A DNA stretch of 64,000 bases from Psychromonas antarctica (GTDB lineage Bacteria > Pseudomonadota > Gammaproteobacteria > Enterobacterales > Psychromonadaceae): contig NZ_JAHNZV010000013.1 in the NCBI RefSeq assembly GCF_022267535.1, forward strand, positions 1 to 64,000, written 5' to 3'. Made by a program: the position numbers and the translations under genes. The notes beneath the pieces are model-generated. The model had not been told where the DNA came from. It made no database searches and was given only the letters and a program-made list of their open reading frames with translations. Positions 36,662 to 47,267 of this stretch are shown in pieces (position 1 is the stretch's first letter; every line of letters begins with the position of its first letter).

Positions 36662-38023
36662 ATGATCTCTCTATCAAATGAAGCCACCTTATACAGTCTG
36701 TTAGCAGCCATTGTTCTACTTACCCTGCTCTCCCTTTACCTCTATATCCATTTTCAGCAGATCCGCAGCGCCCTTAATTTAAAACTTGAATTAAGCGAGC
36801 AAGCTTTGCATTTTCAGATGGAGCTTAACCTCGATAAAGAAGAGCAACTACAAGAAAAACAGCTACGTATCGATTCGTTACAACTGCAAGTGAATAAACT
36901 TACAACAAGAATACGTGAATCAGAGGTGCGCTTGCAGAGCGGCGAACAGCGTTTACGTGATCAGCAATTAAGCGAAGAAAAACTAGGTGATCAGTTTGAA
37001 TTATTATCACAACGTATTTTTAATGATAAATCAGCGCAGTTTAAGGCTCTCAATCAAGACAGCCTGAATCAGCTCCTTAGCCCATTAAAAGTGCAGCTGG
37101 AAGGGTTCAAACAACAGGTCAGCCACTTTTATTTAAGTGAAAGTAAAGAGCGTTACAACCTACAAAATGAAGTCTCTAAACTAGCAAAACTGAATGAATT
37201 AATGCAACAAGAGACCAGTAACTTGACCAATGCATTAAAAGGCGATAATAAACAACAAGGCAACTGGGGAGAGGTTATTTTACAGCGGATATTAGAGTCA
37301 TCAGGACTGCGCGAAGGCCATGAGTACCACACACAAAGCAGCTTTAAAAATGACAATGGTGACCGCTTACAACCTGATGTCATTGTTAATTTGCCAAAAA
37401 ATAAAAATATTATTATTGATTCAAAAGTGTCATTAGTGGCTTATGAACGTTTTTTTAATGCAGATTCAACACAAACGCAACAGGAAGCCTTGCAGGCCCA
37501 TATTCTTTCGGTTCGTCAGCATATTAAAGGGTTAGGCAAAAAAGATTATCAAAAGTTAATCGGTACCAATAGCCTCGATTACATACTCTTATTTGTGGCC
37601 GTTGAGCCCGCCTTTATTGCCGCGATTGAGCACGATAGAGGGCTTGTGAAGCTGGCACTTGATAACAACATATTACTTGCCAGCCCGACTAACTTGATGA
37701 TTGCATTGCGCACCATTGAAAATCTGTGGCGCTTTGAACAGCAAGAAAAAAATGGTCGTTTAATTGCCAAGCAGGCCGGGAAATTATATGACAAACTACG
37801 TCTTTTTACTCAAAACCTGCTCGATCTGGGCGCTCAGCTAGGGAAGGCACAAAGCAGTTATGATCATGCACTCAAACAGTTAAGCCAAGGACAAGGGAAT
37901 ATCATTTCCCAAGCCGAGAACTTAAAAGAGATGGGCGCGCCGATCAAAAAGTCATTACCTGATACATTAGTGGCACAGGCAAACCTACTTTATGAACCTA
38001 GCGACGCCAAAAATGACGGGTAA
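36662..38023 (+). CDS. rmuC: DNA recombination protein RmuC
   Basis: About 453 residues. An N-terminal membrane helix (about residues 10-30) and a long coiled coil (about 35-120) precede the RmuC core (PF02646), with GNWGEVILQRILESSGLREG near 204-223 and the nuclease-like IIDSKVSLVAYERF near 261-274. RmuC limits recombination at inverted repeats and is related to restriction-type nucleases. The ATG at 36662 was preferred to a TTG 30 bases upstream; neither has a strong ribosome binding site. Its last 26 bases overlap the end of trkH on the other strand. Confidence 0.9.
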   Translation: MISLSNEATLYSLLAAIVLLTLLSLYLYIHFQQIRSALNLKLELSEQALHFQMELNLDKEEQLQEKQLRIDSLQLQVNKLTTRIRESEVRLQSGEQRLRDQQLSEEKLGDQFELLSQRIFNDKSAQFKALNQDSLNQLLSPLKVQLEGFKQQVSHFYLSESKERYNLQNEVSKLAKLNELMQQETSNLTNALKGDNKQQGNWGEVILQRILESSGLREGHEYHTQSSFKNDNGDRLQPDVIVNLPKNKNIIIDSKVSLVAYERFFNADSTQTQQEALQAHILSVRQHIKGLGKKDYQKLIGTNSLDYILLFVAVEPAFIAAIEHDRGLVKLALDNNILLASPTNLMIALRTIENLWRFEQQEKNGRLIAKQAGKLYDKLRLFTQNLLDLGAQLGKAQSSYDHALKQLSQGQGNIISQAENLKEMGAPIKKSLPDTLVAQANLLYEPSDAKNDG

Positions 38024-39443
38024 ATAACACCACCACGGTGAGTATTTCTAAGCGCCCCATCAACATACAAACAGATAATATCCATTTTGAAATATCAGGG
38101 AAATCAGCAAAGTTACCCGATGGGCCAATTGATGGAGCAAGCCCAGGACCGACGTTAGACACCGCAGTGATAGCGGCAGTCAAAGCAACCATAGAGGTCG
38201 CCCCGAACAGCGTCAATAACAGCGTGGCGACAATAATAGTGGCAAGATAAGCCAGAACAAAAGCGATTAGGGAGCGTAAAATTTCATCACTCACGGTGCG
38301 GTTATTGTATTTTTGTGGGAAGATTCCATGTGGGTGCATCAGCAACATCAGTTGACGCTTTAATAAACTCATCGCAATTTGGAAACGGAATATTTTCATC
38401 CCCCCCGCAGTTGAACCCGAGCAAGCCCCAAAAAATAGTAAACCAAAGAAAACCATGACACTGAAATCTCCCCAAGTGATAAAATCATCTAGGCCAAATC
38501 CAGTGGTTGTCAACACAGAAACAACATTGAATAGGCTTAATCTGATTGCATCAGAAAAGGAAAACTGACCCGTTAAAGTCAGATAAGCTGTTAAACTTGC
38601 AGTGCATACAACAATCACCTTAATAAAACCGATAACCTGCGCATCATTAATAAGATACAAAAAGTTACGGTGATTAAAGGCTCGAATAAAGAGTAAAAAA
38701 GGTAAGCCCCCGAGAAACATAAAGATAATGGCATTCCAATGCGCACCGACAGAAAAATGGCCCATTGAGCCATCCGATGTTGAATAACCACCTGTTGAGA
38801 TAGTCGTCATAGCATGATTTAACGCATCAAAACCACTCATTCCAGAAGCACGATAACCGATAAAACAACATAACGTTAAAATAAGATAAACAAGTAAGAT
38901 ATCAATCGCTACATTACGTGTTTTTGATTCCGCTTTATCCGACCAATCAGAAGACTCTGTTTGGAATAGACGCATACCACCGACGTTTAAAAAAGGTAAA
39001 ATAGCTACCCCCATGACAATAAAGCCGACACCACCTAACCATTGCAGAATAGATCGCCATAATAAAATACTTGGGTGCATAGTATCTAAATTATGTAATA
39101 CCGTACTACCCGTCGTGGTAATGCCTGACATTGTTTCAAAAAAAGCATCGCTATAACTGATATGTTGAATGAGTACAAAGGGTAAAGCGGCAAATAGACT
39201 GGCTAAGACCCAAACCCCAGTGGTTAATAAAAACATTTCGCGCACACCTAAGCGCGAACGGTTTTCCTCCCCGCCTAAAAAAATAAAAATGAAGGAAGCC
39301 AAATGAGTAATAATAATTGCCGATAAAAATTCAACCCCCCCTAACCCGCCATTGTAAAACGCCAGGGCCATTGGGAAATACATAAAGACTGCCATTTTTG
39401 ACAGTACCAAACCGGTAATAAAAATGAGTGGACGGTAGACCAT
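37998..39443 (-). CDS. trkH: Trk potassium uptake membrane subunit TrkH
   Basis: A 481-residue polytopic K+ channel-like protein made of four related pore units. Selectivity-filter segments are recognisable, such as ETMSGITTTGSTVL near residues 103-116, ALNHAMTTISTGGYSTSDGS near 206-225 and NVVSVLTTTGFGLDD near 304-318. With cytoplasmic TrkA it takes up potassium. It lies 15 bases after trkA on the minus strand, so both are expressed together; in E. coli trkH is elsewhere, but Vibrio-like genomes keep them adjacent. Its 3' end overlaps rmuC convergently. Confidence 0.95.
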   Translation of the reverse strand: MVYRPLIFITGLVLSKMAVFMYFPMALAFYNGGLGGVEFLSAIIITHLASFIFIFLGGEENRSRLGVREMFLLTTGVWVLASLFAALPFVLIQHISYSDAFFETMSGITTTGSTVLHNLDTMHPSILLWRSILQWLGGVGFIVMGVAILPFLNVGGMRLFQTESSDWSDKAESKTRNVAIDILLVYLILTLCCFIGYRASGMSGFDALNHAMTTISTGGYSTSDGSMGHFSVGAHWNAIIFMFLGGLPFLLFIRAFNHRNFLYLINDAQVIGFIKVIVVCTASLTAYLTLTGQFSFSDAIRLSLFNVVSVLTTTGFGLDDFITWGDFSVMVFFGLLFFGACSGSTAGGMKIFRFQIAMSLLKRQLMLLMHPHGIFPQKYNNRTVSDEILRSLIAFVLAYLATIIVATLLLTLFGATSMVALTAAITAVSNVGPGLAPSIGPSGNFADFPDISKWILSVCMLMGRLEILTVVVLFTRHFWRR

Positions 39444-39458
39444 AAAAGTGACCCTGCG

Positions 39459-40835
39459 CTATAAAAAGAAGGGGCTAGGTTGGAATAATTTTTCGATATC
39501 ACTAATAAACTTTTTATTTACTAGGAACAAAATAACGTGATCGTCTGTTTCGACTACAGTGTTATCGTGTGCGATTAATACTTCCTCATTACGCACAATA
39601 GCGCCAATACTTGTTCCTTTAGGTAATTTGAGCTGCCCCAGCTCTTTACCCACTACTTTAGAGGTCATACTATCACCTCGCGCAACGATCTCTATCGCTT
39701 CGGCAACACCTTCGCGCAATGAATAAACATTTTTCAAATCGGCTTTACGCACATGCGTCAATAGTGCAGAAAGCGTCGCTTGTTGTGGAGAGATGGCGAT
39801 GTCTAAAACGCCCCCATGCACCAGATCAACATAGGCATTACGCTGAATTAGCACCATCGCCTTACGTGCTCCCATCCGTTTCGCTAACATAGCGGACATA
39901 ATATTAGCTTCATCGTCATTGGTTACCGCAATAAACAGATCAATTTGCTCAATATGCTCCTCTGCAAGTAACTCTTGATCCGATGAATTACCACAAAAAA
40001 CGATGGTATTAGAAAGATTTTCAGATAGTTCTTCTGCTCGTTTTAAATTTTTTTCAATCAGTTTAACGGAATTTTCTTTTTCTAGACGTTTCGCTAAGCT
40101 TTCGCCAATATACCCCCCACCAACGATCATAATCCGCTTGTAGGGCTGTTCTGGTTTTTGCATCTCACTCATAATCGCACGGATATGCTGGCTCGCTGTA
40201 ATAAAAAAAACCTCATCATCCGCTTCGATAATAGTGGTGCCTTGTGGCCTTATCGCTTTGCCCCGCCTAAAAATCGCCGCAACCCGTACTTCGATATTGG
40301 GCATATGTACCCTCAAAGCAGAAATGGCATTGCCCACCAGCGTTCCGCCGTAATAAGCTTTAATCGCCACCAAGCCGACTTTACCCTCTGCAAAACTGGC
40401 GACCTGTAATGCGCCAGGATGTTCGATCAAACGTGCTATATAATCACTAACCAATTTTTCAGGAGCAATAATATGATCAATGGGGAAAGCATCGCTATTA
40501 AATAGCTCTTTTTCGTACATGACAATGCTTTGTGAACGTATGCGCGCAATCTTTTTAGGAACGTTAAACAGGGTAAAAGCTATTTGACAGGCAACCATAT
40601 TAACTTCATCAGAGTTAGTGACCGCGATAAGCATATCCGTATCATCGGCCCCCGCATCTTTTAATACTCTCGGGCTAGAAGCATTGCCCTGTACCACTCG
40701 GAGATCAAAACGGTCTTGCAACGCTTGTAAACGCTCATTGGAAGAATCGACAACAGTAATATCGTTATTTTCACCAACAAGATTTTCAGCCAAGGACGCG
40801 CCTACTTGCCCAGCACCTAAAATAATAATTTTCAT
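39459..40835 (-). CDS. trkA: Trk potassium uptake regulatory protein TrkA
   Basis: A 458-residue peripheral protein with two RCK units. Each half has an NAD-binding fold, [18 protein letters not shown] at the start and [18 protein letters not shown] near residues 234-251, followed by a TrkA-C domain (about 140-225 and 370-455). It gates TrkH according to nucleotide binding. It follows rsmB after a 117-base gap that contains a small hairpin (40914-40936), then runs directly into trkH. The order def-fmt-rsmB-trkA matches E. coli. Confidence 0.96.
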   Translation of the reverse strand: MKIIILGAGQVGASLAENLVGENNDITVVDSSNERLQALQDRFDLRVVQGNASSPRVLKDAGADDTDMLIAVTNSDEVNMVACQIAFTLFNVPKKIARIRSQSIVMYEKELFNSDAFPIDHIIAPEKLVSDYIARLIEHPGALQVASFAEGKVGLVAIKAYYGGTLVGNAISALRVHMPNIEVRVAAIFRRGKAIRPQGTTIIEADDEVFFITASQHIRAIMSEMQKPEQPYKRIMIVGGGYIGESLAKRLEKENSVKLIEKNLKRAEELSENLSNTIVFCGNSSDQELLAEEHIEQIDLFIAVTNDDEANIMSAMLAKRMGARKAMVLIQRNAYVDLVHGGVLDIAISPQQATLSALLTHVRKADLKNVYSLREGVAEAIEIVARGDSMTSKVVGKELGQLKLPKGTSIGAIVRNEEVLIAHDNTVVETDDHVILFLVNKKFISDIEKLFQPSPFFL

Positions 40836-40913
40836 GCGACTCGATTATCCATCTGTTAATTTACGAAAAAATTGAACGCAGTTTGTGATACTGGCGTAAA
40901 AGAAAAGCCTGTC

Positions 40914-40936
40914 AAAACCTGAGTCAGTTCAGGTTT
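40914..40936 (-). terminator. Weak hairpin between rsmB and trkA
   Basis: On the minus strand AAACCTGAA pairs with TCAGGTTTT around a 5-6 base loop. The T tract is only four bases and is part of the stem, so partial termination or attenuation between rsmB and trkA is as likely as full termination. Confidence 0.5.
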
Positions 40937-40952
40937 AGTTGTTTACCATTTT

Positions 40953-42257
40953 CTACAATGCTTTTTGTAACTTAGCATAATAAAAGCCATCCATCCCATC
41001 TTCATTAGGTAGTAACTGGCGCCCATGAGCTTGGCTATTATATTGACTAGAAAGCGCTATTAATGAGGCATCACTTCTATTTTGTAAAAAGCTTTTTATC
41101 TGCAGCTCATTTTCATCAGGCAAAACAGAGCAGGTGGCATAAAGCAAAATGCCACCAGGTTTCAATTTATCCCATAACGCATTCAATATACGTTTTTGTA
41201 ACGCAACTAGCTCTGCAATATCACTGTCTCGGCGCAACCAGCGAATATCAGGATGACGGCGAATCACACCAGTCGCACTACAAGGAGCATCGCAAAGAAT
41301 TCGATCAAATAGCTCACCACTCCACCAGCTATCAGGTTGAGATGCATCGCCATGAATAACCGTTGCCGATAACTGCAGACGATTTAAGTTCTCCTGCACG
41401 CGAACTAAACGCTTCTGATCCGCATCAACTGCAACCATCTCTTTTATTGCGGGCTGTAACTCTAAAGCGTGTACGGTTTTCCCCCCTGGGGCGGCGCAAG
41501 CATCTAAAATCAATTCGCCTGCTTGGGTATCTAAATAATGAGCCGCTAACTGCGCCGCACCATCTTGTACGGAAACCCAACCTTGCTCAAACCCGGGCAG
41601 CTTATACACATCAGTGGCTTTTTCTAAGCGCAAGGCATTGCTATTTTCGGCATCTTGCGCAACAAAGCTAGGCAGCTCAGTAGCACTTAATAATGCTTGA
41701 TACTGATCGCGATTATGATGAAGTGCATTTACACGCAGCCACATCGGCGCTTGTTGATTATTTTCATTCATAATTTGGGCAGCAAGGTCAGTACCATAAG
41801 CGGCTTGTAGGCGCTTAACTAACCAGCTAGGGTGGCAATAAACCAGTGCATCTTGTTTATCTGCTTGCGCGATTAAACTTTCTTGCTCACGTAAAAAGCT
41901 ACGCAGTACACCATTAACCATTCCTTTCAGGGCTGGCTTTTTCAGTGCTTTAGTACCATTAACCGTTTCACCGACAGCTGCATGACTAGGGATGCGAGTA
42001 TAAAGAAGCTGGTAAAATCCCACTAAAATAAGGAAGTGCATTACCCGTTGTTTGCCTGTTAACGGTTTTTTCATCAATGAACGGCAGAAAAAATCTAAGC
42101 GCGGTAATGTACGCAGCACCCCGTAACAAAACAGCTGTAGTAACGCTTTATCTTTAGGAGAGAGATCTTGCTGAGCTGGCGGCAATGCCTGTGATAACGA
42201 TTGCCCCTGTTCGACGACTTGATTTAATACTTTAGCGGCTAACGCTCTAACACTCAT
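40953..42257 (-). CDS. rsmB: 16S rRNA m5C967 methyltransferase RsmB
   Basis: A 434-residue Fmu/Sun protein. The N-terminal NusB-like RNA-binding domain (about residues 1-140) is followed by a Rossmann methylase with [18 protein letters not shown] near 252-269. The two family cysteines appear in [20 protein letters not shown] near 318-337 (catalytic) and [14 protein letters not shown] near 377-390. It methylates C967 of 16S rRNA. It overlaps the end of fmt by 4 bases (ATGA), so translation is coupled. Confidence 0.96.
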   Translation of the reverse strand: MSVRALAAKVLNQVVEQGQSLSQALPPAQQDLSPKDKALLQLFCYGVLRTLPRLDFFCRSLMKKPLTGKQRVMHFLILVGFYQLLYTRIPSHAAVGETVNGTKALKKPALKGMVNGVLRSFLREQESLIAQADKQDALVYCHPSWLVKRLQAAYGTDLAAQIMNENNQQAPMWLRVNALHHNRDQYQALLSATELPSFVAQDAENSNALRLEKATDVYKLPGFEQGWVSVQDGAAQLAAHYLDTQAGELILDACAAPGGKTVHALELQPAIKEMVAVDADQKRLVRVQENLNRLQLSATVIHGDASQPDSWWSGELFDRILCDAPCSATGVIRRHPDIRWLRRDSDIAELVALQKRILNALWDKLKPGGILLYATCSVLPDENELQIKSFLQNRSDASLIALSSQYNSQAHGRQLLPNEDGMDGFYYAKLQKAL

Positions 42258-43219
42258 ACTGATGACCCTTGTTGCTGCTGTAAGTTAGTACCCAGCGCAA
42301 ACAATTCACGGCGAGAGTTTAAAATATCTTGTACAGGCAGTGCTTTTTTACCCGCAAGCTGGATCACCTCAAGGTTTAATACTCCTTGCCCAGTGACAAC
42401 TTGAATGCCCTTTTTATCGGCACTAATAATCGTACCGATATCTTTTTCACTGATGATAGGAAGTAAGCTTGCTTGATGCACTTTTACCGCCTCTCCTGAT
42501 AACAGAAAATAGCTTATTGGCCAAGGGTTAAAGGCGCGAATACAGCGCTCGATAAAAGCCCCCTCGCAGGACCAGTCGATCAAAGCCTCTGTTTTACTAA
42601 GCTTTTTAGCGTAATTAGCTGATTTTTCATCTTGAACCTCAGTGTTTAGTTTACCTTCAAGCAATTTTTTAATTGTATCGACTAAGGCCAATGGAGCCTG
42701 TTGTGCGAGTTTTTCATAAAGTGATTCACTAGTCTCATCACTATTGATCGAACACCGCACCTTACTGAGCATATCTCCCGTATCTAACCCTTCATTCATT
42801 TGCATGATGGTGACCCCCGTTTCACTGTCACCAGCCCAAATAGCACGCTGAATTGGCGCAGCGCCACGCCAGCGAGGTAATAAAGAGCCATGTACATTTA
42901 AACACCCTAAACGCGGCGCCTCTAATACGACTTTGGGGAGAATCAAACCGTAGGCAACCACAATCAGCAGATCGGCATTTAACGCGACAAGTTGATCGAC
43001 ATCAGTCGCTTCTTTAAAATTTTGAGGTTGATAAACCGGGATATTATGCGCAATAGCCACCTCTTTAACGGCACTTGCTGTTAATCTTCTTCCCCGTCCT
43101 GCCGGCCTGTCTGGCTGCGTATAAACAGCAACCACATTAAATTCAGATTCCAGCAAAACAGTAAGATGTTGAGCTGCAAAATCTGGCGTGCCAGCAAAAA
43201 CAATATTTAATTTTTCCAC
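42254..43219 (-). CDS. fmt: Methionyl-tRNA formyltransferase
   Basis: A 321-residue two-domain enzyme. The N-terminal formyltransferase domain has [16 protein letters not shown] near residues 8-23, [20 protein letters not shown] near 108-127 with the catalytic Asn/His/Asp set, and [17 protein letters not shown] near 137-153. The C-terminal domain binds tRNA. It formylates initiator Met-tRNA. It lies 44 bases downstream of def, whose product later removes the formyl group, and overlaps rsmB. Confidence 0.96.
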   Translation of the reverse strand: MEKLNIVFAGTPDFAAQHLTVLLESEFNVVAVYTQPDRPAGRGRRLTASAVKEVAIAHNIPVYQPQNFKEATDVDQLVALNADLLIVVAYGLILPKVVLEAPRLGCLNVHGSLLPRWRGAAPIQRAIWAGDSETGVTIMQMNEGLDTGDMLSKVRCSINSDETSESLYEKLAQQAPLALVDTIKKLLEGKLNTEVQDEKSANYAKKLSKTEALIDWSCEGAFIERCIRAFNPWPISYFLLSGEAVKVHQASLLPIISEKDIGTIISADKKGIQVVTGQGVLNLEVIQLAGKKALPVQDILNSRRELFALGTNLQQQQGSSV

Positions 43220-43263
43220 AAGTAGCCTTAGAGATAGGTGAAGATTTTAAAGCCGAACAAATA

Positions 43264-43776
43264 TTATACAAACTTGTCGTTTTGATGTTGCAGTTTTTCA
43301 AGTTTGGTTTTGATTCTTTTTTGCTTAAACGGCGACAGATAATCAATAAATAATTTGCCTTTAAGATGATCCAGTTCATGTTGAATACAGACGGCCAGTA
43401 AACCATCGGCTTCTATTACCCGAGTGTTACCATCAAGGCCTAAGTACTCTAATGTCACAAATTCTGAGCGTTTAACATTAGCGTTGATCTCAGGAACAGA
43501 AAGACATCCCTCTTCCGACACTTCTTCGCCTGATTTATCTATAATCAAAGGATTAATAAGCACCATTGGTTGATCTCGACTTTCAGAGACATCAATAACA
43601 GCGATTCGCTGATGAATATTAACTTGTGTTGCAGCAAGACCAACGCCATTTTCTTGATACATAGTTTCAAGCATATTTGCAGCTATATCTCTAATCTCAG
43701 GTGTGATCTGAGCGACAGCTTTGGCAACTGTTCTGAGTCGTTGGTCTGGAAAATGTAATACTTCTAGTAAAGCCAT
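43264..43776 (-). CDS. def: Peptide deformylase
   Basis: A 170-residue metalloprotease-like enzyme with all three PDF motifs: GVGLAATQV near residues 45-53, EEGCLSVPE near 88-96 (Cys ligand), and [12 protein letters not shown] near 131-142 (two His ligands and Glu). It removes the N-formyl group from nascent proteins. It begins the minus-strand def-fmt-rsmB-trkA-trkH run and is divergent from the LysM gene across a 97-base gap, as in Vibrio-type genomes. Confidence 0.96.
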   Translation of the reverse strand: MALLEVLHFPDQRLRTVAKAVAQITPEIRDIAANMLETMYQENGVGLAATQVNIHQRIAVIDVSESRDQPMVLINPLIIDKSGEEVSEEGCLSVPEINANVKRSEFVTLEYLGLDGNTRVIEADGLLAVCIQHELDHLKGKLFIDYLSPFKQKRIKTKLEKLQHQNDKFV

Positions 43777-43873
43777 GATATTATCTTGTTCTATAGTTAA
43801 CGTTAAAGAATATTAATTCTAGTCATTTCCTTACACAAAAAACAGTTTTATTACTCACAAGACAGGGATTGTT

Positions 43874-44956
43874 ATGAAATTCAAACTAATTAGCGCTTTC
43901 TTATTAGGTGTTGCCCTCTCGATCGGTGCTTTTGCCGATCAGATCACCCTAAAAGAAAATCATCCTGAAACGTATACTGTCGTAAAAGGTGATACGTTAT
44001 GGGATATTTCAGCTCATTTTTTAAATACGCCTTGGTTATGGCCTCGTTTATGGCAAGCAAATAGCCAAGTTGCAAACCCTCATCTTATCTACCCTGGCGA
44101 TGTTTTAACCCTTATCTGGGTTGATGGTGAGCCTAAATTAGCACGTAAGCAGTTGAAGAAATTATCTCCAACGCCACGCTTAGTCGAAAAAAGTGAAGCA
44201 ATACCCGCCATTTCGCTTGCGGCAATCTCCGCTTTTTTATCCAAAGACCATATTATTGATCCCGCATTGCTAGCTGACGCTCCGCGTTTATTAGGTGATG
44301 CCATCGCGACTCCGCGCTTCTTTGAGGGGGATGTTTTTTATGGGCAGGGGAAATATGACAAAAATAAATTATACGGCGTTTACCGTTTAGGAGAACGCTA
44401 TAGAGATCCTGTAACCGCTGAGTTTCTAGGCACCGAGCTTACTTTTATTGGCAATTCACAAGTCTCTAAAAACCCCAATGTCACTGCGACAAGTAAAATC
44501 ACTCCACATGACTTTTTAAAAAGCGCAAGAGAAGCCCGTCAGGGAGATCTAATTTTACCTATTCCTGAATATGAAAGCATGCCAGCATTTTTCCTACCTC
44601 AGCCAGTTCCAGCCTCCACCCAAGGACAAATTCTCGCCGCATTGAATAACGCAAGAGCTATTGGTAAGTGGGATGTGGTTGTTATCAATAAAGGGAAACG
44701 AGAAAAAATTCAAATTGGCTCTATGTTTTCCATATTACAATCCGGCCCCGGGGTGTTAGTAAACAAAAATAATATTGTCTATCACGATGATGCCGATAAG
44801 TTTGCACAACTTAGTGATTCTGATTTAGTGATTCCCGCTGAACGTGTCGGTGAACTGATGGTCTTCAAAGTCTACGAAAAAGTGAGTATCGCTCTGGTGA
44901 TGCGCAGTACTAACGTTATGGGCGCTCACTATAAAATACAAGGTTTAGAGTTCTAA
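43874..44956 (+). CDS. LysM domain periplasmic protein
   Basis: A 360-residue secreted or envelope protein. It has a signal peptide (about residues 1-21, ending AFA), an N-terminal LysM domain (YTVVKGDTLWDISAHFLNTP near 34-53, ending PHLIYPGDVLTLIW near 73-86) and an unnamed conserved C-terminal region (about 130-360). LysM binds peptidoglycan glycans. This protein type is often found between def and dprA in gammaproteobacteria. It should sit in the periplasm; the biochemical role is unknown. AGGGA precedes the ATG. A strong but T-poor hairpin follows at 44964-44991. Confidence 0.85.
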   Translation: MKFKLISAFLLGVALSIGAFADQITLKENHPETYTVVKGDTLWDISAHFLNTPWLWPRLWQANSQVANPHLIYPGDVLTLIWVDGEPKLARKQLKKLSPTPRLVEKSEAIPAISLAAISAFLSKDHIIDPALLADAPRLLGDAIATPRFFEGDVFYGQGKYDKNKLYGVYRLGERYRDPVTAEFLGTELTFIGNSQVSKNPNVTATSKITPHDFLKSAREARQGDLILPIPEYESMPAFFLPQPVPASTQGQILAALNNARAIGKWDVVVINKGKREKIQIGSMFSILQSGPGVLVNKNNIVYHDDADKFAQLSDSDLVIPAERVGELMVFKVYEKVSIALVMRSTNVMGAHYKIQGLEF

Positions 44957-44962
44957 TATAAG

Positions 44963-44992
44963 TAACCACTTGCTGCTCGCGGCAAGTGGTTA
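44963..44992. terminator. Hairpin downstream of LysM gene
   Basis: TAACCACTTGC pairs with GCAAGTGGTTA around an 8-base loop. Only TAAAACC follows on the plus strand, so termination would be inefficient and read-through into dprA is possible. Confidence 0.55.
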
Positions 44993-45021
44993 AAACCGTT
45001 ATCTTATAAAGGATAATTAAA

Positions 45022-46146
45022 ATCGATCTGTTTACACAAGAAAATAACATCTTACATAATGAACAGCATCTTAACTATTGGCTGCAATTAGATAGCATTC
45101 CAGTACTATCCAAAAGCACCATTTTCAAATTACTTTCTCGTCATTCCATAGCGCAAATTTTTCATCTTTCCAGACAACAATTACAACTTTACAATTTAAA
45201 AGAACAACAAATTAGCGCACTACGCAACCCCGATCCGCAACAAATAGAAACTAGTTTAGAGTGGTTAAAAATAGGCTCCGACAAACAGATAATCTGCTTT
45301 GACAGCCCCCTCTATCCCAAACAACTTAAAGAAATAAGTAGTCCTCCTTTATTGCTTTATTTGCAAGGCGATAGCGCGCTCTTATCGCAACCACAAATTG
45401 CATTAGTGGGAAGCCGCCAATGCACGCCTTACGGGCAAGAAAAAGCCTATCAGTTTGCCGGATCATTAAGTGCAGCCGGTTTTACTATCACCAGTGGATT
45501 GGCTATCGGTATCGATGGTTTAGCACATCAGGGCGCGCTCGACAAACAGGGTAAAACAGTCGCTGTTTTGGGAACTGGATTGGATAACATTTACCCCAAA
45601 CGCCATAGCAAACTTGCGCAACAAATTATTGAAAATGGTTTGCTGGTTTCAGAATTCCGCCCCGCCACCCCCGCTTTACCCAGTAACTTCCCGCGCCGTA
45701 ATCGCATTATTTCAGGGTTAAGTTTAGGCGTACTGGTGATTGAAGCGTCAAAGCGCAGCGGCTCACTGATCACTGCTCGTTATGCGATGGAACAAAATAG
45801 AGACGTTTTTGCCCTGCCGGGTTCAATTGATAATCCCGAAGCCTGCGGATGCCACCAGTTGATTCAGCAAGGGGCCAAACTAATCGTTAATGCACAAGAC
45901 ATTTGTAACGAATATAACCATATCCCCCTTATTAAGCCGCTTATAACTAAACCAAAAAACAATCAGAAAACAGCACATCCTCTACTGGCACACATTGACT
46001 TTCACCTCACCACACTTGAGCAGCTACTTAGCCGTAGCGGTTTAGATCTGCTTAGCTTACAAAATCAGTTAATAGAACTGGAGATAACTGGTACTATTAC
46101 GGTAACAGCACAAGGTTACATTAAACTAGCAAACTCAACAGGCTGA
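45022..46146 (+). CDS. dprA: DNA-processing protein DprA, probable non-canonical start
   Basis: About 374 residues. The Rossmann-like DprA core (IALVGSRQCTPYGQEKAYQF, SGLAIGIDGLAHQGALDKQG, FPRRNRIISGLSLGVLVIEA) is complete, and a C-terminal winged-helix-like part follows. The N-terminal SAM-like part (YWLQLDSIPVLSKSTIFKLL onward) is in the same open frame back to the stop at 45007-45009, but that stretch has no ATG, GTG or TTG before about 45109. AAAGGA (45008-45013) is placed 8 bases before an ATC at 45022, the likeliest start; ATT at 45016 or CTG at 45028 are alternatives. A TTG at 45352 would delete the N-terminal domain. DprA loads RecA on incoming single strands in transformation. Confidence 0.82.
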   Translation: MDLFTQENNILHNEQHLNYWLQLDSIPVLSKSTIFKLLSRHSIAQIFHLSRQQLQLYNLKEQQISALRNPDPQQIETSLEWLKIGSDKQIICFDSPLYPKQLKEISSPPLLLYLQGDSALLSQPQIALVGSRQCTPYGQEKAYQFAGSLSAAGFTITSGLAIGIDGLAHQGALDKQGKTVAVLGTGLDNIYPKRHSKLAQQIIENGLLVSEFRPATPALPSNFPRRNRIISGLSLGVLVIEASKRSGSLITARYAMEQNRDVFALPGSIDNPEACGCHQLIQQGAKLIVNAQDICNEYNHIPLIKPLITKPKNNQKTAHPLLAHIDFHLTTLEQLLSRSGLDLLSLQNQLIELEITGTITVTAQGYIKLANSTG

Positions 46147-46185
46147 TAAGTAACCACCTATCTCGTTGAAAGTGAAAGGCTAAAT

Positions 46186-46659
46186 ATGTTTGAAGTTATC
46201 ATATATCTGTTTGAAAGTTACATGCAAATTGAACAAACCATGGAGCTCGACGCACAGGAGATCACCGATGAATTATTGGAGGAGGGGTTTCAAAAAAACG
46301 AGATTTCCGGCGCTCTCGCTTGGCTTGATAATCTCGCTAGCCTGCATCAGCAAAATTTACAAAGTAAAACACAATTAGCAAAACCAAGCTCGCTGCGTAT
46401 CTATAGTAGCAGCGAACAATATCGATTATCAATTGAATGTCAGGGTTATATTTTCTACTTAGAGGAAGCCGACATATTAAATACGCATACTCGCGAGATA
46501 GTCATTGATTGTGCGATGTCTTTGGATATCAACACATTGCAACTTTATGATCTTAAATGGCTAATATTAATGGTGCTGTTTAACGATCCGAGTAGTAGCG
46601 ATGCGTTCCTACAGCTTGAGTCGATGCTAATGGATTACGAAGATGGGCTTATCCATTGA
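46186..46659 (+). CDS. smg: Smg family protein (DUF494)
   Basis: A 157-residue acidic protein of the Smg/DUF494 family. It opens MFEVIIYLFESYMQIEQTME and ends VLFNDPSSSDAFLQLESMLM then a short acidic tail, like E. coli Smg. The family has no established function. It follows dprA by 39 bases, with AAAGG 7 bases before its ATG, and precedes the zinc-ribbon gene directly, the same order as dprA-smg-yrdD in E. coli. Confidence 0.92.
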   Translation: MFEVIIYLFESYMQIEQTMELDAQEITDELLEEGFQKNEISGALAWLDNLASLHQQNLQSKTQLAKPSSLRIYSSSEQYRLSIECQGYIFYLEEADILNTHTREIVIDCAMSLDINTLQLYDLKWLILMVLFNDPSSSDAFLQLESMLMDYEDGLIH

Positions 46660-46660
46660 T

Positions 46661-47221
46661 ATGAGCAAAAGTATGCAAGCTTTAAATACTGACCACCACC
46701 AACATGAGCTCTGTCCTGAATGTGCCGCTGTACTGCATATTCGCAATGGTAAACAAGGACCATTTTGGGGCTGTACAAACTATCCAGAATGTAACTATTT
46801 ACGTCCTTTACACGAAAAAAGTGAGATAAAAAAAGTACTTGCTGGCAGCAGCTGCCCTTTATGCGAAAAAGAGTTAGTTTTAAAACAGAGCCGTTACGGT
46901 TTATTTATCGGTTGCAGTGGATACCCTGATTGCTTGCATACGCAACAACTTTCACAACAAAAAGAAAAAACACCAGAGCAATCTGGTATCTCCTGCCCGT
47001 TATGTAAAAAAGGACAATTAATTAAACGCCAGTCACGCTACGGGAAGACTTTCTATGCCTGCGATAATTACCCCAGCTGTAAATATGCAGTCAATGACAA
47101 ACCTGTTAATGAATTCTGCCCAGATTGCCACTGGCCAATCATGGTTGAGCGGAAAACGGCCAGTGCATTCCGCATAATATGTCCTAAAAAAGGGTGTGGT
47201 TACCGCAGTAAGCCTATATAA
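46661..47221 (+). CDS. yrdD: YrdD-like protein with topoisomerase-type C4 zinc fingers
   Basis: About 186 residues made of repeated zinc-ribbon units like those at the C-terminus of topoisomerase I: CPECAAVLHIRNGKQGPFWG then CTNYPEC, CPLCEKELVLKQSRYGLFIG then CSGYPDC, CPLCKKGQLIKRQSRYGKTF then CDNYPSC, and a last diverged CPDCHWPIMVERK...CPKKGC. It probably binds single-stranded nucleic acid; no enzyme domain is present. The ATG at 46661 directly after the smg stop was chosen; an ATG at 46643 overlapping smg is possible. The smg-yrdD pairing supports orthology. Confidence 0.88.
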   Translation: MSKSMQALNTDHHQHELCPECAAVLHIRNGKQGPFWGCTNYPECNYLRPLHEKSEIKKVLAGSSCPLCEKELVLKQSRYGLFIGCSGYPDCLHTQQLSQQKEKTPEQSGISCPLCKKGQLIKRQSRYGKTFYACDNYPSCKYAVNDKPVNEFCPDCHWPIMVERKTASAFRIICPKKGCGYRSKPI

Positions 47222-47267
47222 TTATCCGCTCTCGAAAGTAAATAAACTCTGCAAGGAAACTATTATT

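Noticed and set aside
45352-45354. TTG at 45352 as start of dprA
   Set aside because: It would remove the N-terminal domain that is encoded in the same open frame upstream and has no ribosome binding site.
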